Assembly (NCBI GenBank): GCA_009763385.1
Contig: CM019823.1
Location: forward strand, 95,367,104 to 95,431,103
DNA length: 64,000 nucleotides
Direction of reading: 5' to 3'
Origin: Coix lacryma-jobi var. lacryma-jobi
Lineage: Eukaryota > Streptophyta > Magnoliopsida > Poales > Poaceae
A program made the position numbers and the translations under genes. Positions 21,071 through 32,437 of the stretch are shown here, piece by piece. The notes under the pieces are model-generated. The model was not told where the DNA came from. It saw only the letters and a program-made list of their open reading frames with translations, and did no database searches. Within the stretch, counting starts at the first letter, position 1. The number at the start of each line of letters is the position of its first letter.

Positions 21071-23052
21071 AACACTGGGGTTAGTATACTGAGAAGGATA
21101 CCAGTGATGTGTCATAGGCCCAGTAAAAGTGTTAGAAGCATAACCAAACTGTCCTCGTCCCATGGGTGAATAGCGATCACCACCAACCTGAAAGGATGGT
21201 TCGCTATGGAATGGAAAACCTCCAAACTGACCTCCATGTCCCATTTGAGCAAAGCGATCACCACCAAGCTAAAAAGGTGGTCCGCTATGGGACTGAGCAG
21301 CAAAGCCTCTTACACCCGGCTCACGATCATATTGAGGACGACTGGAACCACGACGGGCACGACCACCACCCCGTGGTCTAGCTGCCTGGGGCCTAGCCAC
21401 CTGAGGGGGTGCACCTCCAGGTCTAGCGCCCTGCCTCTGAACTCCCCGACCTTGCACACAAGAGAGGGTGGTGCTGCCTGGTTGGTTGTTCAGCTCCAAC
21501 TCCTTCCTAGCGTCTCTCTTCCTCCGAAAGCAAAACTCAGCTAGGTGACCCTCACGGTGATAGTACTCGCACTCGATTCTCACCGCTCTCTTGGGTTGGT
21601 GGTTCCTATGGTTGCGAGGGTTGTGCACTCTAGCCGGCTGCTTGCCTCTCAGAAGGGGATCACTAGAGACGTCAGGAAGGGTGTCAAGTGTGTTCCTAAG
21701 ATGGTAAGGTTCGGGAACCCACACTTGCTTGCAAGGTGGAGCCATGGGAGCTTCATCAAGGATTCCATCCTTGGTGATAGGCTTGGGAGGCTCAGGTGGG
21801 GTGATCTTGGTGAGCTTAGGAACAGCGGATGGCTTCTCACTCGGGTTCACTCCGCTAAACTCACCGATCTTGCCAAAGATACTAGCGCCCATCCCACCTG
21901 AAGCAAAGCCTACTCCCAAGCAATCAGTTCCCCTCTTGAACTAACTGATCATCATGCCCAACTGCGGCTCACTGCATGACACCTAACTCTGGATGGACCG
22001 AAGGTATGTGTTTTCCTCCACGGTTTGCATCCTGTCATGCCGACAGTTAGCAATCTCAAGCTCCATCCCCACGCATCGCTCACATGGAGCGGACAAGGTG
22101 CTAACTGAGCTGGCCTTCAAGGCTTCAGAAAGCTTGGCATTAACTCCTGCCAACTCAGTTCGCAAGCTAGGACAAAGCTTGCATGCACCCAGCAAAGAAA
22201 GCCTCGCCTTCACTTCCTCCAGCTCCTTCAGGGAGGGACACTCTTTGCAATCACCCACCAAGTCTAGCCTACTCTTCAGCTCATCATACACCTCAATCAA
22301 AGAAGCATACTTGGTTTGCAGGGTGGCAAAGTTTGTCATATGCATCATGCACTCCTCACACTCCTCATCGGTCACCTTCACCTCGGACCTAGAAAACTCA
22401 AGCTCCTTAAGTGCCTCATTGATCTTAGCCTTAAACTCATTGCGCTCTCGGATAGCTCGCTTGAGTTGCTTGTCCTGACCGAGAACTATGTCGACAAGAG
22501 AATCACGCTCACCGGTAAGACGATCCACAAGAGAAGAGGTTGATACCTCGGTAGCGTCATCGTCGGCGGTGTCGGCGTCCTTTGCCTAGCACTTGTGGTC
22601 GTCTTCGACCAAGGCCATGGTGCAGAAGCCCTTGGAGGAGTGGCCGAAGAAGCAGAGTCCATTGAAGCATTCTTCAGTCTTGTGCTCGGACCAGTCATCG
22701 CTGGAGTCACCATCGGAGGTCTTCTCGCCGTCGCTGATGGTGGGAGGAAGGCACGCCGACCGGCGTCGAAAGCCTTCTCCACGTCCTCTCGGCGGTAGCT
22801 GCCCTTCTTCTTCTTCCTAGCCTTGTTCTCCAGCTTGCCCTTGCGCCTGGAGTTGCGGTTCTTGTCGGGGAAGCCTTTGTTGCGCTTGGGGCAGTTAGAG
22901 ATGAAGTGATCTAGATCACCGCACTCATAGCAGCCCTCACGTGCGTCACCATGCCGGCGATTCAAGCGTTTCTTGTGAAACCACGAGAACCGGGTGATGA
23001 TGAGGGCAAGCTCATCATCTCCCAATGCCTCCAACTGCTCCTCTGTAACTAC
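21071..23052 (-). pseudogene. Sirevirus B gag fragment
   Basis: Oldest layer of the left half. In gag order: LEALGDDELALI, CCHC knuckle CYECGDLDHFISNC, a basic stretch, an acidic region, a coiled-coil-type region (22528-21983; RERNEFKAKINEALKELE), a proline-rich linker, a second knuckle (CEYYHREGHLAEFC, with the second cysteine changed to tyrosine), an Arg/Gly/Pro-rich tail and a terminal HHWYPSQYTNPSV block. C cuts it at 23052 and A cuts it at 21071. Sequence divergence from the other Gags is clearly higher. Frameshifts separate the three open stretches. Confidence 0.85.
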
Positions 23053-23379
23053 TGCGGATACATGGGTGTATGCCGAGTCTTGAGTGATGAGTGATTGTCA
23101 ACTGGTTTGATGCACATGTTCTTTGGCTTGTGTTGTGCAGGTGTTGAGCACGGATGCAGTGATCGAAGGCAAGGTGAAGGTCAAGTAGAGACGTGTCGTG
23201 CCGACGGACCGGGAGCGGTGAAGGGCGGACGTGAGGCTTGGACTGAGGGACCGGTGGCCTGAGGATCAGTTGTGGTGGCTGACAGCCTGGGACAGCGACG
23301 AGCGAAGACTTGCGTGTGGACGGGGTGCACGGGCGGTGCATCCCTTCTACGGCTCAGTTTGGTAGTTGAGCCACAGAAA

Positions 23380-23625
23380 AACCACCGGTGGACGGTTTCC
23401 ATGTTTGGGCCACAAAACCTGGGTTCTGCGGGTTTGCCGAGTTTGGGCCACAAAACTCGGGCTGAGGACGGTTTCCAGGTTTGGGCCTCAAAACCTGGGC
23501 GTTGGCGGGATTCTGAGTTTGGGCCACAAAACTCAGGCGATGGACGGCTGGTTTCTCGGTTTGGGCCTCAAAACCGGGGGTTGGTCGTGAAGACAGGTTT
23601 CCCGTTTTCGGCCACAAAACTGGGG
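23380..23625 (+). repeat. Tandem TTTGGGCC inverted-repeat array (C LTR)
   Basis: Units such as CCAGGTTTGGGCCTCAAAA followed by CCTGG, CTGAGTTTGGGCCACAAAA followed by CTCAG, and a GGTTTGGGCCTCAAAACC unit. Core conserved, arms different but mutually complementary. Confidence 0.87.
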
Positions 23626-24409
23626 GCGAGGTCCGTGAAAAGGACGAGCAGAGCTTTGGCGGCACGTGGCGGCAACCGGTGAGGTTGCATCGACGCAACG
23701 CTACCAGTTGTGCAGGCGTGGCCGTTGGATCAGCATCTTCTTCGAGTTGGTCCAGAATAACCTTAGGGTTTAGCTGGTTTGCTCTGTAATTAAGTAGGGG
23801 TAGAGTGGGAATTAGAATTAGGATAAGTAAGGGGAGACACCCACCTCCCAAACCATCTCAGTCATTTGCTATTTTGCCTTCTAGGTTTTCCTGCTCTCCC
23901 AATCCCTTGCTGTAGCAACTGAGATCCGCAGGGAACCATACCTCTGTGTTCGTGAGATTTTGAGGAAGTGAGACCGTAATCTCACTATTGTAGCGTGTGG
24001 TAGCCACACGGTTGCAAATTCGTGGTGTGATTCGCGTTTCGATTTTGTTCTTCGCGTTCTTCGTTTCTCCATGTTTTTCCCGTCACTCGATCTCCCTCTC
24101 TACTGCATCTTTTTGAAATCCACTTGAATCAACTTGTTCTTTATAGTGAGGAGATCATTTCCACCAAAGGAATTCATCTAACTTCTCATGAACAAGTAGA
24201 TCAGGTCAATTCAATTTTCGTGGCTCTTTTTCGATTCATACACCTTCCCCTTTGATTTCCCGTTGGTTGAGTTGATTTGAGCAGATGATTTCTTGGGGAT
24301 AGTCTCCTAACTACCTCGTGATCATCTTCTCCAAGTTTGGGATCAAGGGATTTTGATTTGGATTGGTTTTGGGGAGATTTGAGTTGAGGGCGACCAAAAT
24401 CGCCCTTTC

Positions 24410-24715
24410 TGTTCATCCGCGGACAGTCCGCCGTTGGGGGCGCGGACAGTCCGCCGTTGGGGGCGCGGACAGTCCGCGCGTCGGGCTCCGACCGAGTCAG
24501 TGGTTGCGTGGCTCGGCTGTGTTGTCTTGGATTGACCGGCGAATAGTCCGCCGAAGGGACTCGCGGACAGTCCGGGAGTCGAACAGGGGAATTTCAGCAG
24601 CGTTGCTGTTCGGCAATTTTTGCCGGCGGACAATTCGCCAGGGGACCGCGGACAGTCCGCCCCTGGCGCGGACAGTCCGGGACTGGGGTTCGGACAGTCC
24701 GGGATTTAGCTGAGT
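24410..24715 (+). repeat. GCGGACAGTCCGC palindrome array (C LTR leader)
   Basis: About eleven copies of CGGACAGTCCG or close variants, several with flanking GCGC or CCGCCG, spaced about 15-70 bases. Lies downstream of the presumed transcription start, so it would be in the RNA leader. Confidence 0.87.
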
Positions 24716-25119
24716 GTTGCAATTTAGTGCGTTTGCTCTCCCGACTTTTCGGGTTGGTTTTCGGACTTCTCGTTTGGCCCTATAGTTAACCAAGAAACCT
24801 CTCGAGGTATCTTTGCTACTTGTTAGCATTGGTATTTGGGGATTTCTCAACGTAGCCTTCAATCTACGTTCGGGACTCGGTTTTTAGGGGTCGAACTTAA
24901 GCCGAAGCTTTTTGTGTTTGATTCCTTCTTGCTTGGTGGTGCCTCGCTGTGATCCTAGGGATCATCCACCCTCTTCCAAGGGTCGTGGGCATCACGGTTT
25001 TTGTCGAAGCTTTTGGGGGTTGATTTTTGGGACAAAGGCCAAAGTTTCGAGAGAAATTTTGGAGGCTCCCATTCACCCCCCCTCTGGTCGCCTTGCTATT
25101 GCATTCTCGGTCCTTCAAT

Positions 25120-25131
25120 TGGTATTAGAGC
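25120..25131 (+). other. Primer-binding site of Sirevirus C
   Basis: TGGTATTAGAGC, one mismatch to the initiator-Met tRNA complement, right after the LTR end. Confidence 0.88.
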
Positions 25132-25180
25132 AGGTTAAGGATCTTCCACCTTAGCCGGTTCTAGATCCACAGAAGGCGAC

Positions 25181-27775
25181 ATGGATCGCGGCGTGTGCAA
25201 ACCGCCGTTCTTCGATGGGACGAACTATGCGTATTGGAAGATACGCATGTCGACCTATCTTCAGAGTTTGGGTGCTTCCATTTGGGATATTTGTAACTCT
25301 GCAGATTATGTGGTCTTGGCTGCTCGTGCTACTCAGCATCAGATCGATGAGCACGATGCCAATAGCTGAGCCCGTAATGCTCTTTTCTCATGTTTGAGCA
25401 TGACGGAGTTTGATCGCATTTCTCACCTTGCTACGTCTCGGGAGATTTGGGCTACCCTCATGTGTTTCCATGAGGGAACCACTCAAGTCAAAACCCGTCT
25501 CTACGAGTCGCACAAGCGAGAGTATGAGAACTTTCGACACATGCTTGCTGAGAGCATAGAGAGTTTATTCGCTCGCTTTCAGGTGATTGTGAACTGGATG
25601 AGGGCTAACAAGGAGCTGTTGCCTTTTGATGATCATGAGAGGGCTTGGAAGCTTTTACACACTCTTGATCGGTCGGTGTGGGATTCCAAGGTTCAGGCGA
25701 TCATCGAATCGCCTAACTATGAGACCCTCACATGCGATGAGCTCTTTAGTAAGCTCAAGTCCAGTGAGATTGATGCCATGGCGAGGGCTTCTTATGAAAA
25801 TCCATCTGGCCCATCGATAGCTTTGCTTTCTGGCTCTTCTGCTAACCCCTCTGGAGGCTTTGCACTTTCCTCTCTTCTTTCTGTCACAAAGGAGCAGCTA
25901 GAGTTCATGGGAGATGACGAGTTGGCTTTGCTTGCCAACCGGTTCTCGCGGTTCTACAACAACCGCATGAACCGACGTCGTGGAGGAGGACGCGCTGGGT
26001 GCTTCGAGTGTGGTGATCCGGACCACTTCATCACCAACTGCCCAAAGAAGAACAAGCAAGTGGCAGGCAAGGGCGATCGTGGCCACAAGTACGACTTCGG
26101 CAAGCACAAGGAGAAGTACGTCCCCGCGAAGCACAAGCGAAAGGGCGACATCAACAAGGAGTACATCAAGAAGAAGTACTTGGAGAAGGCTCAGGCTGAG
26201 CAGCGTGCTTTCTTCGCCACGCTCAGCGACGTCGACGACTCGGATGATGACTCCGCTTCCTCAAGCGACGACGATTTCGAGAAGAAGAAGAAGATTGAGG
26301 ACAAGCTGAACGGCCTCTGCTTCTTCGCCGACAACGAGGGTTTTTGCACCATGGCCCTCAGCAAGGAGGTCGACAGCCAGCTGGAGGAGACCCCTCAGAA
26401 CGATGACGATGACAACGACACCTCCCAGGTATCTCAGACCCCCGATGAGCTTTCTGCTGAGGTCGAGAAACTTACGGCCGCCCTTCTGAGTCAAGATAAA
26501 CCGCTTAGGCATGCTGCTAGAGAGCGGAAGGAGTTTAGGCAGAAGTGGGAGGATAAGTCCACCGTTGTTGTGTCTGAGGAGGACGAGTGTGAGATGTGCT
26601 CCAAGCACATGACTAACCTTCTCACTTTGAGGGGGAAGTATGTTGCTTTGGTTGGAGAGATGGATGAGCTGAAGGCTAGACCGGGGTTGCTGGGTGCATG
26701 CAAGTATTGTGCAGGCTTGCAATCCGAGTTGGCAGAGAAGAATGCCAAAATTGTGTCTCTTGAGAAGGCGAGCTCGGGTAGCACTTGTGTGTCTAGGTGT
26801 GTTTTGTGTGAGGGTTTGGAGATGGAGATTGCAAATGTGCAACATGACAAGATGCAAACCGAGGAAGAAAACACATACCTTCAGACCCTCTTGTCATGGG
26901 TGTCTTGTGGTGAGCCGCAGCTTGGGATGATGATCTCCCAATTCAAGCGTGCTGCTGGAGGTCCAGGTGTAGGCTTTGCTCAGGGTGTTGATTGTGCTTC
27001 GTCTTTTGGTAAGATTGGAGAGTCCAGTGGTCTTAATCCGAGTGAGAAGCCCAACTCCACCACTACTCCCAAACTGACCAAGATTCCACCCAAAGAGCCC
27101 CTAAAGCCTAACACCAAGGATGGGGTGTTTGTTGAACCTCCGAGAGCTCCACCCAAGAAATAAACATGGGCTCCAAAACCAAACCACCTCAAGAACAAGC
27201 TAGACACAATGCCACCTATCCAAGAGGAGCTCATGCCACAGAAGGGCAAAGTGATCCACACCCACTACCGTGAGTACCAACAAACCCCTATGAGAGCGGT
27301 GAGGTATCATTGTGAGCACTGTGGGAGAGATGGACACTTGACGGAGTTTTGCTTTCGGCGCAAGAGAGAGGAGCGCCATGCAAGGGAGATGAACAATGTG
27401 GACATGTACCATCCCTTCCATGATGTACATGTGCCAAATGTTCAGAGGAGAGCTGCTAGGCCTAGAGGTATAGTGCCTCAAGGTCCTAGGCCACAGAGAG
27501 GTGTTGTCCGACGGGATCCTGTTTTTGCAGAATATGGACCCCGTGGCGGTGGCTTTGTGGAGCGTTTCCCTTTACCGCATTTTGAGTATCGCGATGGACG
27601 CTCTTCCCTTAGCGGACCACGTTTTCCTGTGCGTGGTGATCGGTTTCCCCGTAGGCGTGCTAGGAATGGTTTTTCTACTAACCGTTCTTTTAAGCAGCCG
27701 GCCCAACACTGGTATAATTCCCATTTTACTTACACTAGTGTTGGACCGTATGCTCACCCTATGTCTTTTTATTGA
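25181..27775 (+). pseudogene. gag: Sirevirus C gag, 864 codons with two internal stops
   Basis: Start ATG 25181 (MDRGVCKPPFFDGTNYAYW), stop TGA 27773-27775, no net frameshift. Only two in-frame stops (25367-25369 and 27161-27163) interrupt it, each explicable as a C-to-T change compared with E. Domains: copia Gag domain (about residues 10-220), CCHC knuckle CFECGDPDHFITNC (about 280-293), basic region, acidic SDDDSASSSDDD region, long helical region (LLTLRGKYVALVGEMDELKA), proline/lysine-rich linker, second knuckle CEHCGRDGHLTEFC, Arg/Gly-rich tail, end HPMSFY. It gives the best reference length for this Gag family in the window. Confidence 0.9.
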
Positions 27776-27780
27776 TGTAG
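27776..27780 (+). promoter_or_regulatory. Gag/Pol boundary of C with splice-acceptor-like TGATGTAG|GT
   Basis: The run TGTCTTTTTATTGATGTAG followed by GT ends here. The pol frame, which is not the gag frame, opens exactly after the TAG at 27778-27780. Same arrangement in E (38185-38187) and G (58742-58744). Confidence 0.5.
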
Positions 27781-29166
27781 GTAAAACGATTGGAGAACGT
27801 TTGGTTGGAGGATTCCAGTTGCTCAAGGCATATGACCGGAAACGCCAAGTTGTTCTCCAGTCTTAGTCCAGTCGCTGGAAAGGAGTTTATCACCTTCGGC
27901 GACAATAGCAAAGGTAAAGTGTTGTCTCGTGGGTCGGTGCGAGTTAATGAGCACTTTGTGTTGCGTGATGTTGCTCTTGTTTCTAACTTGCATTTTAACC
28001 TTCTTTCTGTTTGGCAACTCTTTGATGATGACTATGAGATTCGTTTTAAACCGAATCTCAGTGGTATTTTGGATCCTCAGGGCAATCTTGTATGTTGATT
28101 TCGCCTTTAGGAAAGTCTTTCGTGCGAATTTCTCGGAGTCATTTGGAATTTCTCGTTGTCTTGTGGCTGGTCCTTCCTCCTCTGATCTTTGGAAGTGGCA
28201 TAGGAGACTCGGTCACCTGAGCTTCGACTTGCTTGCAAGGCTTAGTTCACTTGGCCTAATCCGAGGATTGCCCAAGTTGTCCATAGAGAAGGATCTTGTT
28301 TGCCATCTTGTAGACATGGGAAAAAGGTTGCTGCTCCCACCATCCTGTGAATCAAGTTATGACCAAGCGCCCTGGAGAGCTTTTGCATATGGACCTTGTT
28401 GGTCCGTCTCGGGTGAGCTCGATTGGTGGGAAGTGGTATGTGCTTGTTGTTGTTGATGACTTTTTGAGATATTAGTGGGTTTTGTTTTTAGCTGAGAAAA
28501 CTGAGACTTTCTCTCTTGCTCGCAATCTGATTTTGCGTCTTCAGAATGAGTTCCCTATGAACTCAATGCGAGCTATTCGGAGGAGTATAAGTAATAATGG
28601 TTCCGAGTTTAAAAACTCGGATTTTGAAAAGTTTGTAACTTTTGGTTTAGAGCATCAGTTTTCTTCCCCCTACACACCGCCACAGAATGGTGTTGTAGAG
28701 AGGAAGAATTGGACCCTTGTAGACATGGCCAGGACGATGCTCGATGAGCATAGGACTCCTAGGCGGTTTTGGGCCGAAGCTATGAACACTGCATGCTATA
28801 TTTCCAATCGCATTTTTCTCTGAGCTTTCTTGAAAAAGACTTCTTATGAGTTGCGTTTTGGAAAAATAGCCCAAAGTGAGTTATTTTAGAGTTTTGGTTG
28901 CCACTATTTTATACTCAAGAAAGGCAACTTGGACAAATTGAGTCTCGATCTTCTAACGGGTGATTTTGGGTTATGGCACTCATACTCATGCAACGTATGT
29001 ACTTAACCTTGATACTAACCGAGTCATGGAGACATCCGATGTCACCTTTGACGAGACCATGGTTTGTCCTTCTTCTCGTTTTCAGAGTGCAGGTGATCAT
29101 GAGGTTGGCGAGCCTCTTTTTGATGATGAGGACGAGGGTGTTGAAGGGATGGATGATCCAACACCA
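27781..29166 (+). pseudogene. Sirevirus C pol, first part (protease and integrase)
   Basis: Protease region 27790-28098 reads WLEDSSCSRHMTGNAK; the active-site Asp-Ser-Gly of the family is Asp-Ser-Ser here. Pre-integrase zinc region near 28190-28330 (LWKWHRRLGHLSFDLLARL) with a damaged cysteine pair. Integrase core at 28380-28830 (SNNGSEFKNSDFEKF, PQNGVVERKNWTL, FWAEAMNTACYISNRI). Several frameshifts. The linker before RT is cut at 29166 by D and resumes at 50741. Confidence 0.85.
29162..29166. repeat. Target-site duplication CACCA, left copy (element D)
   Basis: CACCA here and at 50736-50740. Removing D restores the pol linker as seen in E near 39535-39550. Confidence 0.92.
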
Positions 29167-31094
29167 TGTTGGTATTTCTTAGCGTCGCTACTAAGAATAG
29201 AGTTTTAATCTATCCCCGGCAATGGCGCTAGAAACGCTTGTTGACACTTCTTGGCGCAACCACTAGAACTTGACTATGGAGCCTAACCCCAGCAACGGCG
29301 CTAGAAGTGTCATGGTGGTAAAACTATTGACTATTGGATAGTTCCGCAAGCGCACAGAATATACAGATGTAGGCACTTCACCCGGGAGTATTCCAAGGTA
29401 TCGTTATTATTTTATCCCAAAGGAAAGCAAGCTAGGAAAGATGTCGAGAGATGGAAAGATAGATCCTTTAGTTTTACTATACTCTATTATCAATTAGAGA
29501 AGCAAAAGGGGGTAAGTGGACATAGGGAGGATAGATAGATAAGATAAATAAGTTAAGCAAAGAGTATATGATATGAAAGATAACTTGGTAGAGTTAGCTA
29601 GGTGGGAGGACAACAAGTTAGTATAAAGTACTCCTATGTTTCTACCTTTACTCCTGTGAACTAATCCTAATTAAATAGATGACTTAACTAGATTGATGCC
29701 TTGCTACTTGTGTGAGAGGGATAAACGAGAGAGTAAAGCGATAGAAGGTTGTTCACCTAACCCAGTACTCAAGGATATTTGGCTTATGGACGCCTTACCT
29801 TTTAAAAACTAGCCTGAGTTCACGTGAGGGATCTAGGTAGCCAGGCAAAATCTGTCACCTTTTGCCCATGCGCCCCTACTGTCCGTGCAAGCCAGCGGTA
29901 GTCAAAGATAAGATAAAGTATGAGCACCACGCTCACACTTATCTACACCTTTAGCTATCGATCAAAATAGCTAAAGCCCCTATCCTAGGATAGGACGATG
30001 ATGCACACACAAGAAGCTATTTAAAGGAAATCAATCTAACTAAGACAACTATAGAACTAAGATAAGCACACAACAAAACTGTATAAATATAGACTTGTAC
30101 TAAGTAAATACTTAAATAAATACCTGGAAAGTAAATACTTAAGTAAATGCAAAGTAAAGTAAAGAAAAGAATATATATAAATAAATAAAGTATTACAAAA
30201 GAAGAAAGATACAAGGGCTATACCAGACTCCCAGAAGACGACTCCGGAGACCCGAGCTTCGCCCGACTCGACTCTACTCCCACTCTAGACTAACTACTAC
30301 TACTCTTGCTTGATCTCCCTTGAGAGTGGAGATGTGTGAGATATCTTGGGGTGTGTAGAATGAGAGGGTGAAGGCCCCTATTTATAGTGGAGGTGGAGTA
30401 GGGGCTACTCCGGTGCCACGTCAGCGATCCGCGTGCTCCCCATCTCTCAACCCTTGGATCCACCGTTATTGTAACCGCCGTGGATGGATGGCCCTGATTT
30501 CTTCACGTGTGAAACATGTGCAAGCAACCGACATTGGATGGGTTTCACCATGGGGTCGGCCGACCCGTGTCTCTAACATGTGGGCCCGGGGTACACCTTC
30601 TAGAAGGTGCTGATGTCATCCTGAGGAATAGTGCTGTTGGGTCCCACCAAGGGGGGTCGGCCGACCCCCCTATGACAGGGCTGGCCCACCTTCTTCTCTC
30701 CCTTGGTGACCCCACATGTCATGGAGCAAGTCTTGTGAAGTTGGTTGCATTTGGTTTCCGGTGTGGACCCATGAATCCATGTGCTTCTCATCTTGTAGCC
30801 TTGAGCAAAAGCACATGCTTGATCCAATGGTTGATATTGGCTTGAACATGCTTCTCTTGGATCATGCCATGTCACCATGGCCGAGGTTTCCCAAAGGTGG
30901 GGTCTCCCGACCCCCTTGGTGGGCCCACCTGGCCTCATTTTGTTCATTTTGCCATCTCCTACAAGTTCACAAGCTAAGAGTACAAGTGGAACTTATTAGT
31001 GATAAATATGCTCATGATATGCTATTCTTCCTTGAAACCGAGGCCTGTTGACGGTATTTTGATAAGGTAAAACATGCTATAACTTCCGTCAACA
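29167..31094 (-). repeat. Element D 3' LTR
   Basis: 1,928 bp. In element sense, U3 is 31094 to about 30390 with palindromes at 30899-30914 (imperfect), 30651-30670 (a perfect 20-bp palindrome) and 30553-30566. The TATA box TATAAATA follows at 30386-30379. The R/U5 end has PBS-like repeats near 29212-29330. Substitutions relative to the other LTR are plainly visible, so D is older than S. Confidence 0.92.
30379..30386 (-). promoter_or_regulatory. TATA box of the D 3' LTR
   Basis: The minus strand reads CTATAAATAG, a consensus plant TATA box. The same position in the 5' LTR (50013-50020) reads TACAAATA. Confidence 0.72.
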
Positions 31095-31107
31095 AGATCC
31101 CCCAAGC
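31095..31107 (-). other. Polypurine tract of element D
   Basis: The minus strand reads GCTTGGGGGATCT immediately before the 3' LTR. Short but in the required place. Confidence 0.7.
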
Positions 31108-32437
31108 ATAACCTTTGCTCGTCCCGAGCAAACAATCAAACTTGGCCTCGGTGGATCAGTATTGTTGCTATGCATCACATTTCAAGAGTACCATGTGCAC
31201 AACAAAGTTCTTCTCTTTGAATGGAAAAATTAGCTATGTAAATCACCCATATTACCTTAGTACTCTATGGGGCTTATGGCTTTTCCTTTGTCTTAGGTGG
31301 TTGAAAGATAGAACAGTTTGACTTGAGCACTAACTTTCTTGTTTTTAGCAAGTTTCATACCGGAGGTTTTGCAATATTTTTCAAAAGAAAGACTTAATGT
31401 TACTCATATGGTTCTCTCATGTCGCACAAATGGTCTATGATTCCTCACCAAGGCATATGATAAGTGTTGCCTTCTTTATTTCATCCTACTTCTAAACAGG
31501 CTTATGTGTAGCTCTAGGTAGAGATGAAAGAGATGGCATACTTACTTGCATTTTGTTGTGAAGTCAAAGCTCGGATCCTTGAAGAGAAGTGTCATACTCC
31601 CAGATCAAGATGTGTAAGTGTGTGGTGTATGGTGGACTAGATTGCTTCTTTATTGATAAGATCTATCTCTCTATTTTTTTTCTTTTCTCTCTTTCTAATG
31701 AGACATGGCTAGCATTTTTTTTGTGGACTTTCACTTATCCATCTCTCTTTTTTTTGTTTTTTTCATGGACTTTCACTTGTCCATCTCTTTTTTTTCATCT
31801 TTATTTTGCCTAGCCTTTGAGTCTCATCTACTAAATAATTGAGAGAGATTTCCTAACACTTGGAGTATGAAGCAACCTATTTGGTGGAAATGAAAGGCAT
31901 GTTTTTGCGTACTTCTAGTGTAGAAGCAGCATATATATGAGGTGTGTACGTGATCTTGATCTTAGGAGAATGAAAAGTCTCTTAACAAGGGTCAAGAAGA
32001 CTTGACAACACTCAATACAAAGCAAATAGCCTATGTAGAAGGTTTGTAAACATGTAAAGCATATATGGCTATGGTAGGAATTTATCACCATTGAGGAACA
32101 ATTAAGATTTTGATCATTTTAAGAATAAATTCTCCGGTAATCTATCATGCTTATAACAATATTATAGCAGCTCTTGTCTCACTATATCATGTCTCACAAC
32201 AACTTAGACTTAGTTCTAGCACTTGCAACCCACAAAGTTTTTAGGTTCATGATGGTTTAAATGAGCTAAGTGATCCATACTTAGAGAAATACTAAGTTGT
32301 AGACTAGGCACTAGAGAAACATTAGCAAGGCAACTAGTCATCATTTCCATGGGGAAGATAGACATATATGAGACATATGTGCTAAGGGGAGTACTAAGCA
32401 AATATTTTTGGTATTTTTTTTGAATGCAATGAGAAAA
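31108..32437 (-). other. Element D 3' non-coding region
   Basis: About 1.3 kb with no supportable gene. A notable purine-rich stretch in element sense (31670-31800 on the plus strand is T/C-rich) contains a tandem duplication around the motif AAGTGAAAGTCCA. The rest is AT-rich with nothing recognisable. Confidence 0.65.

Larger units (their letters stand above)
23053..25117 (+). repeat. Sirevirus C 5' LTR
   Basis: 2,065 bp, begins TGCGGATACATGGGTG and ends GGTCCTTCA. In order: hairpin array (23380-23625), telo-box (TTAGGGTTT near 23762-23770), TATA-like GATAAGTA near 23822-23829, leader with GCGGACAGTCCGC array (24410-24715), C-run block near 25070-25085. The small open frames are not genes. 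Confidence 0.92.

Noticed and set aside
24343..24862. Arg/Thr/Val/Ser-rich frames (RTVR, LSA repeats)
   Set aside because: Products of reading the GCGGACAGTCCGC array in several frames; not genes.
31660..31810. T/C-rich tract as a microsatellite or triplex site
   Set aside because: It corresponds to the purine-rich 3' region of element D, with a small tandem duplication; no independent feature is needed.
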